Notes: a model not told the origin generated them from the sequence alone. A DNA stretch of 64,000 nucleotides from Sweltsa coloradensis (GCA_024449915.1 JAMZAV010000024.1:620001-684000), one strand, 5' to 3'; numbered from the stretch's first letter, positions 25,066 through 36,809 are shown. Program-made: numbers and translations.

Positions 25066-25345
25066 CCCTATGTGTCACTTTTCCGTTCGTCCGTCAGTGA
25101 GTGTGCACGATAAAAACCGATCAAGATCTATACGGTAGGCCTTGACATTGCCCTTGATGATACATAAAGTTAATGGTGACCGTTGGGGTCAGGGGGCTGG
25201 GCTATTACCACCCAAAAGAGGCAATTCTACCAACCCGGCACCTACACCAAAATAATTTGAATATCAAAGAGATTTTTTTTCGATCTATTGATACGAAAGC
25301 TTCGCTTCCTATTTTGGGTACTCTCGTTTACCCATGCTTGTTCTA
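25066..25345 (+). repeat. GGCACC dispersed repeat, near-complete copy
   Basis: Contains CCCTATGTGTCACTTTTCCG, a CGTTCGTCCGTCAGTG block, GCACGATAAAAACCGA, TTGACATTGCCCTTGATG, the GGTCAGGGGGCTGGGC block, the core CCCGGCACCTACACCA and the right end AAGCTTCGCTTCCTATTTTG. Module order is the same as at 11390-11745, which confirms the family. Confidence 0.7.
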
Positions 25346-26159
25346 TTCATTTGATTTGCACCTATAGCAGAACTGGTGGAATTGCAGTCAGCATCCACCA
25401 TCAATAACACATCACCCTCCACAATCCTTATGACCGCATGGATCATTATCGAGGAGAAAATACAATTTACACAAAATTTTGTTCTTGATTCATTCATGCT
25501 AGTTTCATGCTTAGTCTGCAGCAAGCAAAACACAGAATTACTTGAACTGAGAAAACATAAGGGTATAAAATAGAAACAACATTTTTGTTGATAATGGGAA
25601 TGTTAACACTTCCGGTGTTATGTCTTAAGATAAGTCTCGCTGGGCTTTAGTGGAGGTCCCAAGGAATGTGCTGAGGATTATAGGAACGCCAAGAGATTGG
25701 GAGTCACCCGGTGGGTGTTCCGCGGTCCACCCTGCGTTTATAGAAGAAAATCGCAAAGGTACTCGTATAAGCTTAAATCCTTCTTTAGCTTTTCGTCGCG
25801 ACTAAAAAATGATCCTCTATTCTGGCGCTGCGCGGGGAATATTCGTCTAAAAGAACGTGACACATCACTCACGGAAGTCTGAGCTGCAGTCTGGGTGCAG
25901 ATCTAGCCAGGCTCTCTTAGCTCAGACAATCAGACAGATTAGGCGATCTGCTGACTTGTCTTATATACCCACCTTGAGCGATGTGTGTTATACTGAGTTG
26001 TTCAACTCAAATTTTAATACAATTTATAGAAATTCAAGGATCAAATCTTAAATATTGAACAACGAAACTATTCTTCTTGACTTTCTTGATTTCTTCAAAA
26101 GCTCAATACATTGTTATTCAACCTTTATATGTATATTATTACAGGGCAATGTTATTTAG

Positions 26160-26400
26160 GGAGTGTAGTATGGTCTGTGAGTGCGTCGCGTCTCACGGAC
26201 GAGTTTCGATTGACTTCAACCACAATGATACAGACTCTGCAGGTTAGGATGGCGTGACTATCCCCAACAACAGGAGAACTTCTTTATACCCGGCACCTCC
26301 ACCAACGAACAACTTACGCTAAACAGACGTTGTGTAAAACAGTGTGCTTCGCTCTTTATTTTGGGTAACACGTACCAATACTTACAAACACACATTCACG
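26160..26400 (+). repeat. GGCACC dispersed repeat, diverged copy
   Basis: GTCGCGTCTCACGGACGAG, ACAATGATACAGACTCTG, the core CCCGGCACCTCCACCA, and the right end GCTTCGCTCTTTATTTTGGG. The C tract is lost. Confidence 0.6.
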
Positions 26401-26944
26401 CATATACACTTGCATGTACACTTTTTTACTTTTGTATAGTAAAAATGAACGCTTATTATGAATTAACTGTAATGTTATAATGTTTATTACGTTGTTAGGC
26501 TCTATGTGATTGGGGAAATGTTCTTTTGTACCAACCTCTTACACATTTATAAGTGTTAAAATAATAAGTATAAATAAATACATTATATAGGTATATTGTA
26601 GAACTTCGTAGATACCGGCATGTCAGCAGTAAGACGCTGTTGTCTTTCAAGTGACACTACCAGTAACTGTCCTAGCTTTTAGTCAACCTGTTTCCAGTAA
26701 TGCATTGTTGCAACTGAACCGACGAATAGCTCAAGAATGATTTACCTCTGAGTGTTAGCCTGAACCGCTACTCAGCTAGCAGCCAGAGTTAATCCGCGCT
26801 AGACGTAATCCGATTTATTGCATTACCTCCCGAGACTGAGAGTAGGCCTAGAGCTAGGGGCTACGCTTAGCGACGTCTGCCACTGTAAGATTCACAGTTC
26901 ACATGCATTCTATATCTTATGACGGGTATGACATCTTCTCCACA

Positions 26945-27140
26945 CGTACAAGAGAAGCTTCCCTATGTGTATCACGTGGCCGTCTGCGGGTGTCACGTCT
27001 CGTGAGAAATGACGAACACTACATCCGATTGACTTGAGTTCTTTGGTTCAAATTGCTCTTCACCAAAGATGTTACAAAATATTTTTGATTACCTTTGGTG
27101 TTAGGAGGCGAAGCTAAACTTTTGTTAAAAAAGCATTGTC
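26945..27140 (+). repeat. GGCACC dispersed repeat, left half
   Basis: AGAGAAGCTTCCCTATG, TGTCACGTCTCGTGAGAAA, CATCCGATTGACTTGA, TTCACCAAAGATGTTAC and GGTGTTAGGAGGCGAAGCT. It stops before the C tract, 250 bases from the minus-strand exon. Confidence 0.6.
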
Positions 27141-27393
27141 ATCGGATTCAACTTTCCATTAAAATTCTCGTAATCTTGTCGATTTCAGAAGGAAACACTA
27201 CAATTAAATTTAACTACACTTCTACTTTTTGCATTTTTTATACTATTTTTAGAATATGAAAAAATTAGTCATTTTCTAGGGACTTCCCATCTTTCAGCGA
27301 ATAGATATAATAGATACCTATTACATTTTAACATCGTAGAAGACACTAGACTGTAATGTTTTTAGCAAGTGCTGCTCGGAAGTCGGTACTCAC

Positions 27394-27565
27394 CACAGTT
27401 GGCCTTGTTGCCCTCGTAGGGGATGCTGTCTTTAGGGGGCGGGGACTCCTGGGGCCGCGCAGTGGACGCCGGGGGCAGGGGCCCCACACTGGGGCTCCGA
27501 GCCATGGGCTGGTGCGGTGGAGTACATGACGGAGACTTGCAGCTTCGCGGACCCAACCCAAGAGG
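27394..27565 (-). CDS. Proline/serine-rich internal exon of an unidentified protein
   Basis: The clearest piece of a host gene in the window. On the minus strand the acceptor TTATTTTCAG ends at 27566 and the donor GTGAGT starts at 27393, giving a 172-base exon. The favoured frame starts in phase 0 and gives 57 residues beginning PLGLGPRSCKSPSC, with KDSIPYEGNKANC at the end, leaving one base for the next exon. It is strongly GC-rich, unlike its AT-rich surroundings, as expected of conserved coding DNA. It is rich in Pro and Ser and looks like a disordered linker of a regulatory protein. I do not recognise the protein. A second frame is also open, but its Arg/Pro-rich product looks like an out-of-frame reading. 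Dispersed repeats flank it on both sides, so it sits in long introns. Confidence 0.7.
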
Positions 27566-27659
27566 CTGAAAATAATGACAAATTCTTTACACTTACTTGT
27601 TTATTTTAATGTAATTTTTCATCAAATTACATAATTTTAGCATCTATGATAAACAATGT

Positions 27660-27840
27660 GGCTGGTGACTTTTGAATTAAGGAGGCGGGGCTAGACCCAT
27701 CCAAAGTGATCATTTCTGTCAACCCGGCACCTCCACCAATTATATTTAAATGACGTTGGAAATGTTGTTCTTCTACAATCTGTTATTAAGTATGTTCGCA
27801 CCCTAGGTGGCTTTAGGTACCGGTACTCTAGTATCCGTGA
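27660..27840 (+). repeat. GGCACC dispersed repeat, right half
   Basis: GGTGACTTTTGAATTAAGG, GAGGCGGGGCTAG, the core CCCGGCACCTCCACCA, and TTGTTCTTCTACAATCTG. The copy begins only 95 bases from the acceptor end of the exon and therefore lies in the intron. Confidence 0.6.
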
Positions 27841-28009
27841 TAACTGATTATATTTATAGGTGTTGTTACTCTAAACAATACTGAGCATCACCGCAGGTTC
27901 CAATTCTAGCAGTTTCATTCTAACTTGCGGGGATATAAGCGGAAACTGAAAGCGGATGAGCGGTGACGGAAATAGTGATTGAAGTTTTTATCAGAGATAA
28001 TCTTCAGTC

Positions 28010-29145
28010 GTATTAAGCGCATGCTATACATCCCTGGGAAATTTCTTGGGAACGTTTTAATTTGAATATTCGAACTCGTAATTATTATTACGCAACTACT
28101 TTGGAGGTTATGTTAGTTGATCTGTATAGATGCTTTCATCGCAAAATCGCAAGGAGCAACACATGTGTACATATGAGTGGAAGCTAAATGCATGTGGCCT
28201 TGAAACTGGTTAACATGAGAACTAAGGCTCTATCTAAATGTGTGCATTGTATAATATCTATAAGCTAATTGCCGGCAATCTTTTCTCTCATTAGTGTGCT
28301 GATTATATCTGTACCTGGTGCTTAGTCATAATCCGTTTAAATCCGTCATTAAAATGCATTCAGCTGTAACAAGCTACGTGCATTAAGGGTTCGGATGACG
28401 GAACCGAACGAAGAACCTATAGCATTCAATACTGCGAAGTAGTTTTTTCCGATAGTGGTAGCCCGCGCGCTACCATAATTCGCTAATCAAAGCGTGTGCA
28501 TACCGGACAAAGTTTTTAAGTTTTATGAAACAATCTGCGTATTCACCTGCAGGTCCCTACCACTTATTCCTCCTCTTATAGTCACCTGACATGGTGCACG
28601 TAAACACCCACATTATATGCTCTCCCCCTGAAATTTCTTGGAATGGTCTAACCTTGATATTCTCGACTCGTTAATATATCATGGTCACCTAACTACTTAT
28701 ATGTTACTACTTAATAGATGCATTTCATCCCAAACTCATAGCCACCCTCAACAATGTACATATGGTACCAACTATATGCTCTCGCCTTGAAATGTCTAAC
28801 ATTGAGAACTAAGGCTCTACTACTAATGCTGTGCATGTCACCTATATATCTTATAAGTAATGCGGCAACCTCTCTCATTAGTGCTTCTACTTATATCGTA
28901 CTGGTCGCCTACCCATAATCCTTCATAAATCCCTGACAATGGCACTCGCCGTAACAAGCTCTCCTCATTAAGGGTCCGGTGACGGTCACGCTACACCGCA
29001 ACTTATAGCATTCCAATCACTGAGAGTAGTCCGACAGTGGTAGCCCTGCCCCACCATTAATGCTACTCCTCATTATAGGCCGCTGCGTGCGATACCCGAC
29101 AAAGTGTTACCAACTTTTCTCATGTCGAGCAACAAATGCTGTCGT
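28010..29145. repeat. Diverged direct duplication of about 590 bases
   Basis: A segment at about 28010-28560 recurs at about 28600-29140. Paired landmarks include TGAGAACTAAGGCTCTA, TCTCATTAGTG, CATTAAGGG and the GGACAAAG/CGACAAAG block. The second copy is peppered with small blocks such as CCTACCCC, CTCTCC and TATATGCTCTC, which belong to the 53-base satellite that follows. It reads like a blend of the first copy with the satellite, so consensus error in the assembly is a strong possibility. Confidence 0.65.
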
Positions 29146-29148
29146 ACG

Positions 29149-29532
29149 TGGTCACCTGACATGGTCCCCTACCCCACACTTATATGCTCTCCCTCACTTA
29201 ATAGTCACCTGACATGGTCACCTACCCCACACTTATATGCTCTCCCTCACTTAATAGTCACCTGACATGGTCACCTACCCCACACTTATATGCTCTCCCT
29301 CACTTAATAGTCACCTGACATGGTCACCTACCCCACACTTATATGCTCTCCCTCACTTAATAGTCACCTGACATGGTCACCTACCCCACACTTATATGCT
29401 CTCCCTCACTTATAGTCACCTGACATGGTCACCTACCCCACACTTATATGCTCTCCCTCACTTAATAGTCACCTGACATGGTCACCTACCCCACACTTAT
29501 ATGCTCTCCCTCACTTATAGTCACCTGATACG
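29149..29532. repeat. 53-base tandem satellite
   Basis: ATAGTCACCTGACATGG starts near 29201, 29254, 29307, 29360, 29412, 29465 and 29517, so the period is 53 with two 52-base units. Each unit contains CACCTACCCCACACTTATAT and GCTCTCCCTCACTTA. Units are nearly identical. Confidence 0.95.
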
Positions 29533-31043
29533 GTTACATCTTTCACTAATTAGGTAGTCATCTATTATGCTCTCCCTACACCAAAAGAAAATTAAAAAAT
29601 GGGTATTATGTTTATTTTTCTTATATATTGTTTAAATTTTTTTCAATGAAGAGATTTATTATCTTTCTGGGATTTATTTGTCTGTGCTAACATCTAATTA
29701 GTCAATATTTAATACAATTTAGAAAATAAAAATGCCCGGAGTGTGGGAGACTCTGGTTCGAACCCCGATCGGTATGGATTTTGTAATTTCTGAATTGAGT
29801 TAAATATTAACAATTCTACCTACGGGAGTGTTTCCCGACTATCCAAATCGAGAAATCAAATAAGTCATTTGCGAAGTTGATTTTGTTACTTTTTGTCGTA
29901 GTATCGAGGTTACATATTTAGCGGCCATGTTAGAGCATGATCACATGATTCTACTATACGCATTGTATGTAATGTGCTACTAAGGTATACATTAGTTGCA
30001 ATGTAAGTTTCAGGTAGCGGTAAATTGATGCATGAGCTGCCACAGACTTTCGTATGGTACTTAGCGATCTGACTTTACTTAGTTGTTTAAACATTGACAT
30101 TTGTTATTTTTCCGCAGTGTGCCCTTTTCTAGCAGCACTCCAAACACAACTTATAAGACCTAGCCCAAGTTGAAATCCACCCGGTTGTTGGGTTAAAGAC
30201 ATATATTGAATGCAACGCCTAGCATGAAGGAATCAACTAGTATTTTAAAGTAGACCCTATAATACTAATCTTGGCACGATAGTTATGTTTGTTACATGTA
30301 ATTTATTTCAGTTTTCACGTCGTTACACTCCTAGTTGAACATTATACCTGAAGCCAACACGCAAGTCCCATCAGTTTGGCATCAAATAATCAACAGTTGA
30401 AAAGAGACATGTTAGGAAAGGGTGGATAAGTTTGAAAAACGTAGAGTGCAGAATATATTAAATTACGTCGTAGGTTCGTTGGCCTAGTTGAAGTAAGTTT
30501 CTTGATTTGTGCAAGGGTAATGACTAAATCAAAGCTTTAGCAGAAGTAAGAATAAATTGGAGTTTTCATATGCGTGAATGATTTTACAAGTAAAAACATG
30601 AATGCATGTTAAGTGAGTGAAACTTATCTGTATTTTATAGATAATTTACTGCCATTTACACTAATTGAAACTAAATTTTGTGATATTGGTTCGTTTCCCA
30701 TTAATCGTTCAAAGAAACACTCAAAACTCAACAGTAGATTAAGCATTTTTTTCAATTTATTTCAATTTATTCAATTTAAACTATTCAACTTACTATTTAT
30801 AAAGATAATGTTGTATTATTCAAATATTATTGCATTATTTGTGTGAATTGTGTGAACCTAATTTTATTCATTGTCCTCCTTTGTAAATCAGTTTTATAAC
30901 TGACTTTGATAGACGTTAAATATATACATTACTTTAAATATTTGGATTCACCTATTTTCAACATAATTCTTGTCATAGTGCCGATAGATCCACCAGTTTT
31001 CTTGAGCATACTAACAAAGACTTGTCAGGTCTGTCATTTCGTT
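29533..31043. other. AT-rich non-coding stretch
   Basis: No gene. GGTTCGAACCCCGAT near 29755 is a good B-box match, but no A box was found upstream. A possible non-coding exon (30310-30487, acceptor TTATTTCAG, donor GTAAGT) has stops in all frames and was not accepted. Confidence 0.4.
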
Positions 31044-31101
31044 GTCTTCTTCTTCTTCTTCTTCTTCTTCTTCTTCTTCTTCTTCTTCTTCTTCTTCTTC
31101 T
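31044..31101. repeat. (TTC)n microsatellite
   Basis: About 19 TTC units. The apparent poly-phenylalanine open frame over it is an artefact of the repeat. Confidence 0.95.
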
Positions 31102-31776
31102 AATATGCATAAATAGTGCATAAATACCCGCGCCCATCGCTTATAATTATCATGGTGCATGTCAAGTTGTAACATTGTGCTCTCATAAGGCTGTGCAGTG
31201 TGTATACATCATCATATCGACATCAAGCCTGTGTCTAAAAACGTCAGACATCCAACATTCCAGATCCGTTTGACTTCACTTAACCCAGATTTAGTGCAAG
31301 ATTCGAGGGGATTAACTAAACCATGAGTCATGCTTGACACATTCGTCGCCGGCTGGACCCTAGTACATGCATGTAGCACTTGTTATACGGTGGCGATCTA
31401 CCCAAGAGCAAATACTTAGCTAATTTGCGATAAATATAATTATACTACTAAACAACAGCTAAACAATGATAAAACGATAATTTATAAATATATCGGTCAT
31501 TAAAGCAACAATAAAAACAATAAGAATATCACAAGGCCACGCAACCTTACTTTTTCACACACATACATATCTATATGGAGGCCAATGTGGCTCGGATAAT
31601 TGAAACTAAAAAAATATGGATAATCAATTGGCAGTGTATGCAATTTAAACACGGGGATACATATTAGTATATGAGAAATTTCTGCTATATTAATAAGGTT
31701 AGTTTTCGTCCTTATAAACGTTCCTTACACTTATCATTATTGTTTAGGTTCCTAGTTTCGACTGTACATCAATAAA

Positions 31777-33170
31777 TTAGTACCAGTAACGTAATAATAA
31801 CACTTTGACTTCCATAAGATTCAAAACATCAGTTATTACACAAATCAGAGAAAACTCGCGGATCGACGATATTGGCATTATTATTTTCAAAACAATTTCG
31901 TCCAAGTAAGGACACGTACATTTCCGTTGCTTCGCGGAAATACAACGATGTCCCCGATCGTGTGGTCCTGGAATGAACACGTGCAAATCGTGTAGGTATA
32001 ACATTTTGTTTTTAAATATCTTCCCGCCGTCTGCAGAACTTGCTCAACAACAACCCTCTCCCCCTGAGCCCAACAAGGGCCTACACCACTGCAATGTCCT
32101 TTAGGCCCATGCACTGGCACAGAGCCTCGCCTAATGGGTTCCTCCATATCATTGTAAATATATCTTACAACATTCAAAGTGAACAAAGAAATGAAGACAT
32201 TATCTTTTAATCATTGTTATTTAATGTTCTTCCATGTTTGAAACTCTTCTAACAAGTACTTTAAACTTATAAGTAGGGGTCTATATCTATGTCTTCATTC
32301 GCGAGGTCTTTGCACGCGAGTATTTCGACCGCTCTAACAAAGAAGACATTATATTATTATAACGCACATAATAATATACATTTTATTAATACCCTTCAAA
32401 CGACGCAGAAATATATACTCTCGACAAGCCGTAATTGCGTCCTTCTCTTCGTCCCTGAATGAACGCTTTAAATTCGCTCCTTGAATAGTCATAGCCTGTT
32501 TAAAATATTAATTACACGGTTGTCTTTATAATTAATTATTTAAGTGATAAAATAACAGACATTCTAAGCGTTAATTTAATCCGGAGATGCTTTGTAAATT
32601 TTCCTGGGTGATTTCACGCTCAATGCCTCCGTGCTGATAGCATTGTCGTCATGTCATAAGCGGCAGTAGCTACTAGCTTGATCCTGAAGAGTTAGCCTAC
32701 TTGGCAAGCCGAAGCTTGATCCTGAAGAGTTAGCCTACTTGGCAAGCCGAAGCTTGATCCTGAAGAGTTAGCCTACTTGGCAAGCCGAAGCTTGATCCTG
32801 AAGAGTTAGCCTACTTGGCAAGCCGAAGCTTGATCCTGAAGAGTTAGCCTACTTGGCAAGCCGAAGCTTGATCCTGAAGAGTTAGCCTACTTGGCAAGCC
32901 GAAGCTTGATCCTGAAGATTTACTTGATAAAGCAGTAAAAATCCGTGACTCGGCAAAATATATATTTTTAATTTTTAATCAACGACATTTTAACGGACGG
33001 AGGCACGATATTTTGTCACTTATCGACATATTTAAATATAAAAGACAACATTTCTTTAGCTGGGCGGAAAAACAACTATGTCCCCGATCGCGTACTATAC
33101 TCGGGTTTCCGCATCTGTAGAATACACTAGGCTGTTCCGTGCTTGATTGATATTTGTGTCGTTTGCACAC
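31777..33170 (-). repeat. Two diverged copies of a CGATCGGGGACAT repeat
   Basis: CGATCGGGGACATCGTTGT followed by TTTCCGCGAAGC (minus strand, about 31960-31930) recurs as CGATCGGGGACATAGTTGT followed by TTTCCGCCCAGC (about 33090-33060). Both are in the same orientation and similarity fades over the next 80 bases. The flanking minus-strand open frames share DRGHRC/DRGHSC but show no known domain, so they are most likely decayed mobile DNA. The 38-base satellite lies between the copies. Confidence 0.5.
32675..32920. repeat. 38-base tandem satellite, six and a half units
   Basis: AGCTTGATCCTGAAGAGTTA starts at 32675 and repeats every 38 bases through 32903, where a partial unit ends the array. 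The full units appear identical. Confidence 0.97.
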
Positions 33171-33179
33171 AATAATAAC

Positions 33180-34398
33180 GGCGCAGAAGTTTACACGCTA
33201 TGAAATAATCCTTGTTGTTGCTGTCATTTGTTGTTGTGTTAAACTCCAGAGGAAGCGAACTATGAATTAACTTGAAAGTAAAAGATCCGGGTTCAAGTCC
33301 CGTTCGGATAACATCTCGTTAATTAATACTATCTCTCAGACACTAAACACATGTTCGTGACAATGATGAAAAACATATTTATTATAATTACTATTACGTT
33401 GTTGAAATTATTATTTTTGCCTCCAAGAATATTATTCATATTTCGGCTACCCATTTACTAGGATTCGAAATGAAATTTTTTTGCCGCCTTGGCCTGGGCA
33501 TTTTAGCTACCTCGCTTCAAGACTAGGCACACTCGCATCAAGACTAGGCACACTCATTAATTGTTTGCAAGAAAAATTATTTGTGTTTACTCTGTACAAT
33601 AGTTTGAATTGCAACGAAAGGAACAGTGCACATAACGACGTTGGAAACTTATAACAGGCAATGTTTTAATTTAATTTTATCAAATAATTAACGATTATTG
33701 ATTGTTTTGTGATCGTAAATAATTATCATATTCCAATTTTATGGTTATGATTTCTTTTTTCTTCCACGGTAACGTTTTAAAATTAATTTCGCACGGAGGA
33801 TCTTGGTAATAGACTGTCGGGACCACGAATAACCATATCTATTATTAGATATATATGTACTAATATTTTTTGTTTCCAGATTTTTACTATCTGAGTGTTA
33901 ATTAACAACGCTACCATTGTCAAAGTTTTTCTAAATAATTTTTTTTAGAAGTGCTAAAAACAAGCACGCATAAATTATTCATACGTTGGACGTATGAGCT
34001 TATCTCTCTTCGGGGCCTTCAAATGAGTGGTACCAACTGACACAAAAACACTGGTTATATTAATCTGATGATAGCAGCCTTGGATTTAGGCCATATTTTA
34101 TACAAAACAATCGGTTCTCTATTTTGACATGGCTTGTCCTGTGATTAAGAATGATCATTCACTAGACAAGAGATGTATCAATTACAGTTGAGTGCTTGTT
34201 TCAAGCCGCAATTAGTGAAATTTTAATATAGTAGAAAATTATTGTATGATACAATTATTTACTATATAATAATAAAATTCACACACACTGAACTCTAGCC
34301 TGGGTCACTTACTTCAAATTGCAATATTTCGTATAGTCTCAATGTAGCTCCTTCCTCAGGTACAGCCCGTTCTCTATATATCCAATATTATTAATACT
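33180..34398. other. AT-rich non-coding stretch
   Basis: Holds a B-box-like GGGTTCAAGTCCCG near 33292 with no clear A box, and a short tandem duplication of AAGACTAGGCACACTC (33521-33555). No gene. Confidence 0.4.
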
Positions 34399-34515
<117 letters not shown>

Positions 34516-34843
34516 TTTTTTATTATATTATTATTTATTTATTGTAGATACATTTCTTCCATAACCTTACATATTTCATACATTCGACCTTCCACAAACT
34601 GCGCATGCAGCTTATCTGTGGAACTATGTTTATTAAAGATAAGGATTTATTCACTTCTGAACACTTAACCTAATATAATTGAAATTTGATTTATTGAAAT
34701 TACCGACTGTGAGTCTAAACAATAAAATGTGATAATTATATAAAGTTTGACATTATGAATAAATTTATGAATGAACAGAATAGAAGAAAATTGATAAATA
34801 CCTGAAAAACATAAAATATAAAAATCACATAACCACAATTTCC
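34516..34843 (-). other. 3' UTR of LINE copy 1 with terminal hairpin
   Basis: This lies between the stop of the reverse transcriptase frame and the A-rich tail. At 34590-34623 it has a hairpin: outer stem TTCCAC/GTGGAA, one-sided bulge AGAT, inner stem AAGCTGC/GCAGTTT with one G-U pair, and loop ATGC. LINE copies 2 and 3 have hairpins of the same shape at the same place with different bases. Confidence 0.65.
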
Positions 34844-35984
34844 TCACTCAACTATAATATTGTTTTGAAGCAAATATGTCTTTAATTTAATTTTTATATC
34901 TCTAAATGAATCTAATTCTTTAATTTCTGGAAGAATCTTATTAAAATATAAAGGTACAGAGTAGCTTAACGATCTCTTCCCATATTTATTGTTAAAGGGT
35001 GGTAACTGGTAAATTCCTGCACTTTTGGCTCGAGTTGAAGGCTTGTGGTCAATAAGAATTTTATATTTTTTGTCAAAGTAATGCTTTAATAACAGCTTAT
35101 AAACAAAGATTTCCCTAACTGGCAAAACATCAAATAGTAAATACAAATCCGAGACACATCTCTCATCAACGATTTCTCTTTCATTCATCATTTTTATAAT
35201 TTTATTTTGTAATGATATTAAATTTTTAAGTTGCGAGTAAGACGCATTACCCCAAGCCGATATACCGTACGATAAAACTGACTCAGCTAGAGCAATATAT
35301 ACCATTTTACGGTATTTAAATGATAAGATATCTTTTACGGCGTAAAGCTGATAGGCACAATCAAAATCTTAGTCTATTGCATATTTTCCCTATTTGAATA
35401 TCCCCGCAATATCTTCGATCTATTTCAAGACCTAAATAGGGATGGCTGTAACATGAAATAATTTTTGTCTGGCATGAACATATAAACAAATCTTTGCCAG
35501 CATTTCTGTGCAAACAATTAAAATCGTGAGCAATAATCTCTATACTGGCATTCCGATCGGCGTTTAAATGTGGGCAGATATGCACAATTCTAGTTTTTTC
35601 CGCGTTGATAATGAGTCTCATGTCATGGTTCCATTTCAAGAGATTAAGAAAATCTGCCTGCAAATATTCTACTGCTAGTTTGACGTTCTTATGTATTGCT
35701 AATAATGCAGCGTCGTCCGCATAAAAGAAAGATAAACACTTGACAATATATCTGACCATAACGTTGACATATACTAAATATAGTTGAGGACCCAAAATTG
35801 ACCCTTGTGGTACGCCACTGCGACATGATTTAGCTTCACTATACACATCCCCTACTTTTACTTTTAGCTTCCTATTCAACAAATAGTTTTCAAACCACGT
35901 TAAAATCGTACCTCGTACGCCTATTTTTTGTAATGCATCTAAGAGTATAGTGTGATCAAGGGTATCAAAGGCTTTTTTGAAATC

Positions 35985-35987
<3 letters not shown>
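34844..35987 (-). pseudogene. CR1/L2-type LINE reverse transcriptase, copy 1, broken
   Basis: Fragment of the reverse transcriptase of a non-LTR retrotransposon, which would copy element RNA into DNA at the insertion site. In order: motif A IDFKKAFDTLDH right at the 5' edge (35987), TWFENYL, SGVPQGSILGP (about 35815) and the catalytic YADD (about 35722), then the INAEKT and YLGLEIDR blocks. Next come AESVLSYGISAWGNAS and the C-terminal NNKYGKRSLSY region. A frameshift near 35355-35361, just after the NRLR motif, separates the two open parts; otherwise similarity to copy 2 runs straight through. The endonuclease and N-terminal half are missing: the frame starts directly at an (AAT)n tract. Motif style fits the CR1/L2/Rex1 group. 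Confidence 0.88.

Positions 35988-36080
<93 letters not shown>
35986..36080. repeat. (AAT)n microsatellite at LINE copy 1 truncated edge
   Basis: About 31 AAT units directly joined to reverse transcriptase motif A. The outer edge is AATTTAAAAAAAAA. The apparent poly-asparagine open frame is not a gene. Confidence 0.95.
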
Positions 36081-36274
36081 TTAAAAAAAAATAATAATCA
36101 TCATAAAAATACTAATAATAATATGTTAATTCATCTGTAATTGATTAAAACGAGCATTGGACAAGTCAATAAAACAATTACAGTAGTTGGATTGAGCCTA
36201 GAATCAAGAACATCTGTGAGCCATCAATCACATATTATCACATATCCAAGAACTCTTTTACTGAATGCATGATG

Positions 36275-36446
36275 CAGACCAGGGGGCCTTACAAACGAAC
36301 ACTTGTCGCCCGACATTAATTAGAACTAGAGTAATTCATGAGTATCGCATGCCATGCGCCACTGAAGCAACTGTTAGCTCTGGAGTGCCATATTTTACTA
36401 AGTCGCTGTCGGTCGACAAGTGTTCGTTCGTTAGGCCTTCAGACTG
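36275..36446. mobile_element. Small MITE with roughly 31-base inverted ends
   Basis: GGCCTTACAAACGAACACTT and the next 11 bases from 36285 are inverted at 36407-36437 (complement GGCCTAACGAACGAACACTT onward), with about 28 of 31 bases matching. Including the weaker outer CAGACC and CAGACTG, the element spans 36275-36446. No clear target duplication was found, so the superfamily is open. The open frame across it is spurious. Confidence 0.6.
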
Positions 36447-36650
36447 TATACATGACTGACTCCCTTCAGTTGAGTTAGACTTTATATTTCCATAGAAACT
36501 CTGCCCTGGACAGCATGCTCCTATTCAGGGTGACTACTAGATAATATGGTTAGTTAGGGTAGCTAGAAAAAAATTACCAAGGGCACTTTAATATCTCAAA
36601 CTGATCATCCATCTTATTCTGTGGAAACCTATAAAAAAACTTCAGTTCTG

Positions 36651-36715
36651 TTGCCGGTAATCGGAATTAAATCGACGACCTTCTTATATCTGTATGAGCT
36701 GAGCTGTATCTCTTT
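36651..36715 (-). repeat. tRNA-like SINE head, first of a pair
   Basis: Minus strand: AGATACAGCTCAGCTCATAC as an A-box-like part, then GGTCGTCGATTTAATTCC and the tail ACCGGCAAC. It is diverged but matches the family pattern. Confidence 0.5.
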
Positions 36716-36724
36716 GGAAATGTC

Positions 36725-36799
36725 CCATTATGAGTGAGACTCGATCCAGTGCCCTCTGAATAAGAGGATCGCGGGCTACCATTGAGCTACCTCTATCGA
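36725..36799 (-). repeat. tRNA-like SINE head, best copy
   Basis: Minus strand: GTCGATAGAGG, then an A box of good quality, TAGCTCAATGGTAG, then CCTC/GAGG as a possible anticodon stem with 7-base loop TTATTCA, then a B-box-like GGATCGAGTC. This is the most tRNA-like copy, but the acceptor ends do not pair, so it is a SINE promoter. It stands 9 bases from another head in the same direction. Confidence 0.62.
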
Positions 36800-36809
36800 C
36801 ACTCGATGA

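Noticed and set aside
29753..29768. GGTTCGAACCCCGAT as a tRNA gene
   Set aside because: A good B box but no A box at the right distance and no acceptor pairing.
30310..30487. Block between TTATTTCAG and GTAAGT on the plus strand
   Set aside because: All frames have early stops, and nothing else supports transcription.
30906..31103. Open frame ending in poly-phenylalanine
   Set aside because: Produced by the (TTC)n run; no coding features upstream.
35952..36140. Poly-asparagine open frame
   Set aside because: It is the translation of an (AAT)n microsatellite joined to a LINE edge.
36140..36210. Minus-strand CFIDLSNA, similar to reverse transcriptase motif A, beyond the (AAT)n tract of LINE copy 1
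   Set aside because: Motif A is already present on the other side of the tract, flanking frames close quickly, and only about eight residues resemble it, so chance is likely.
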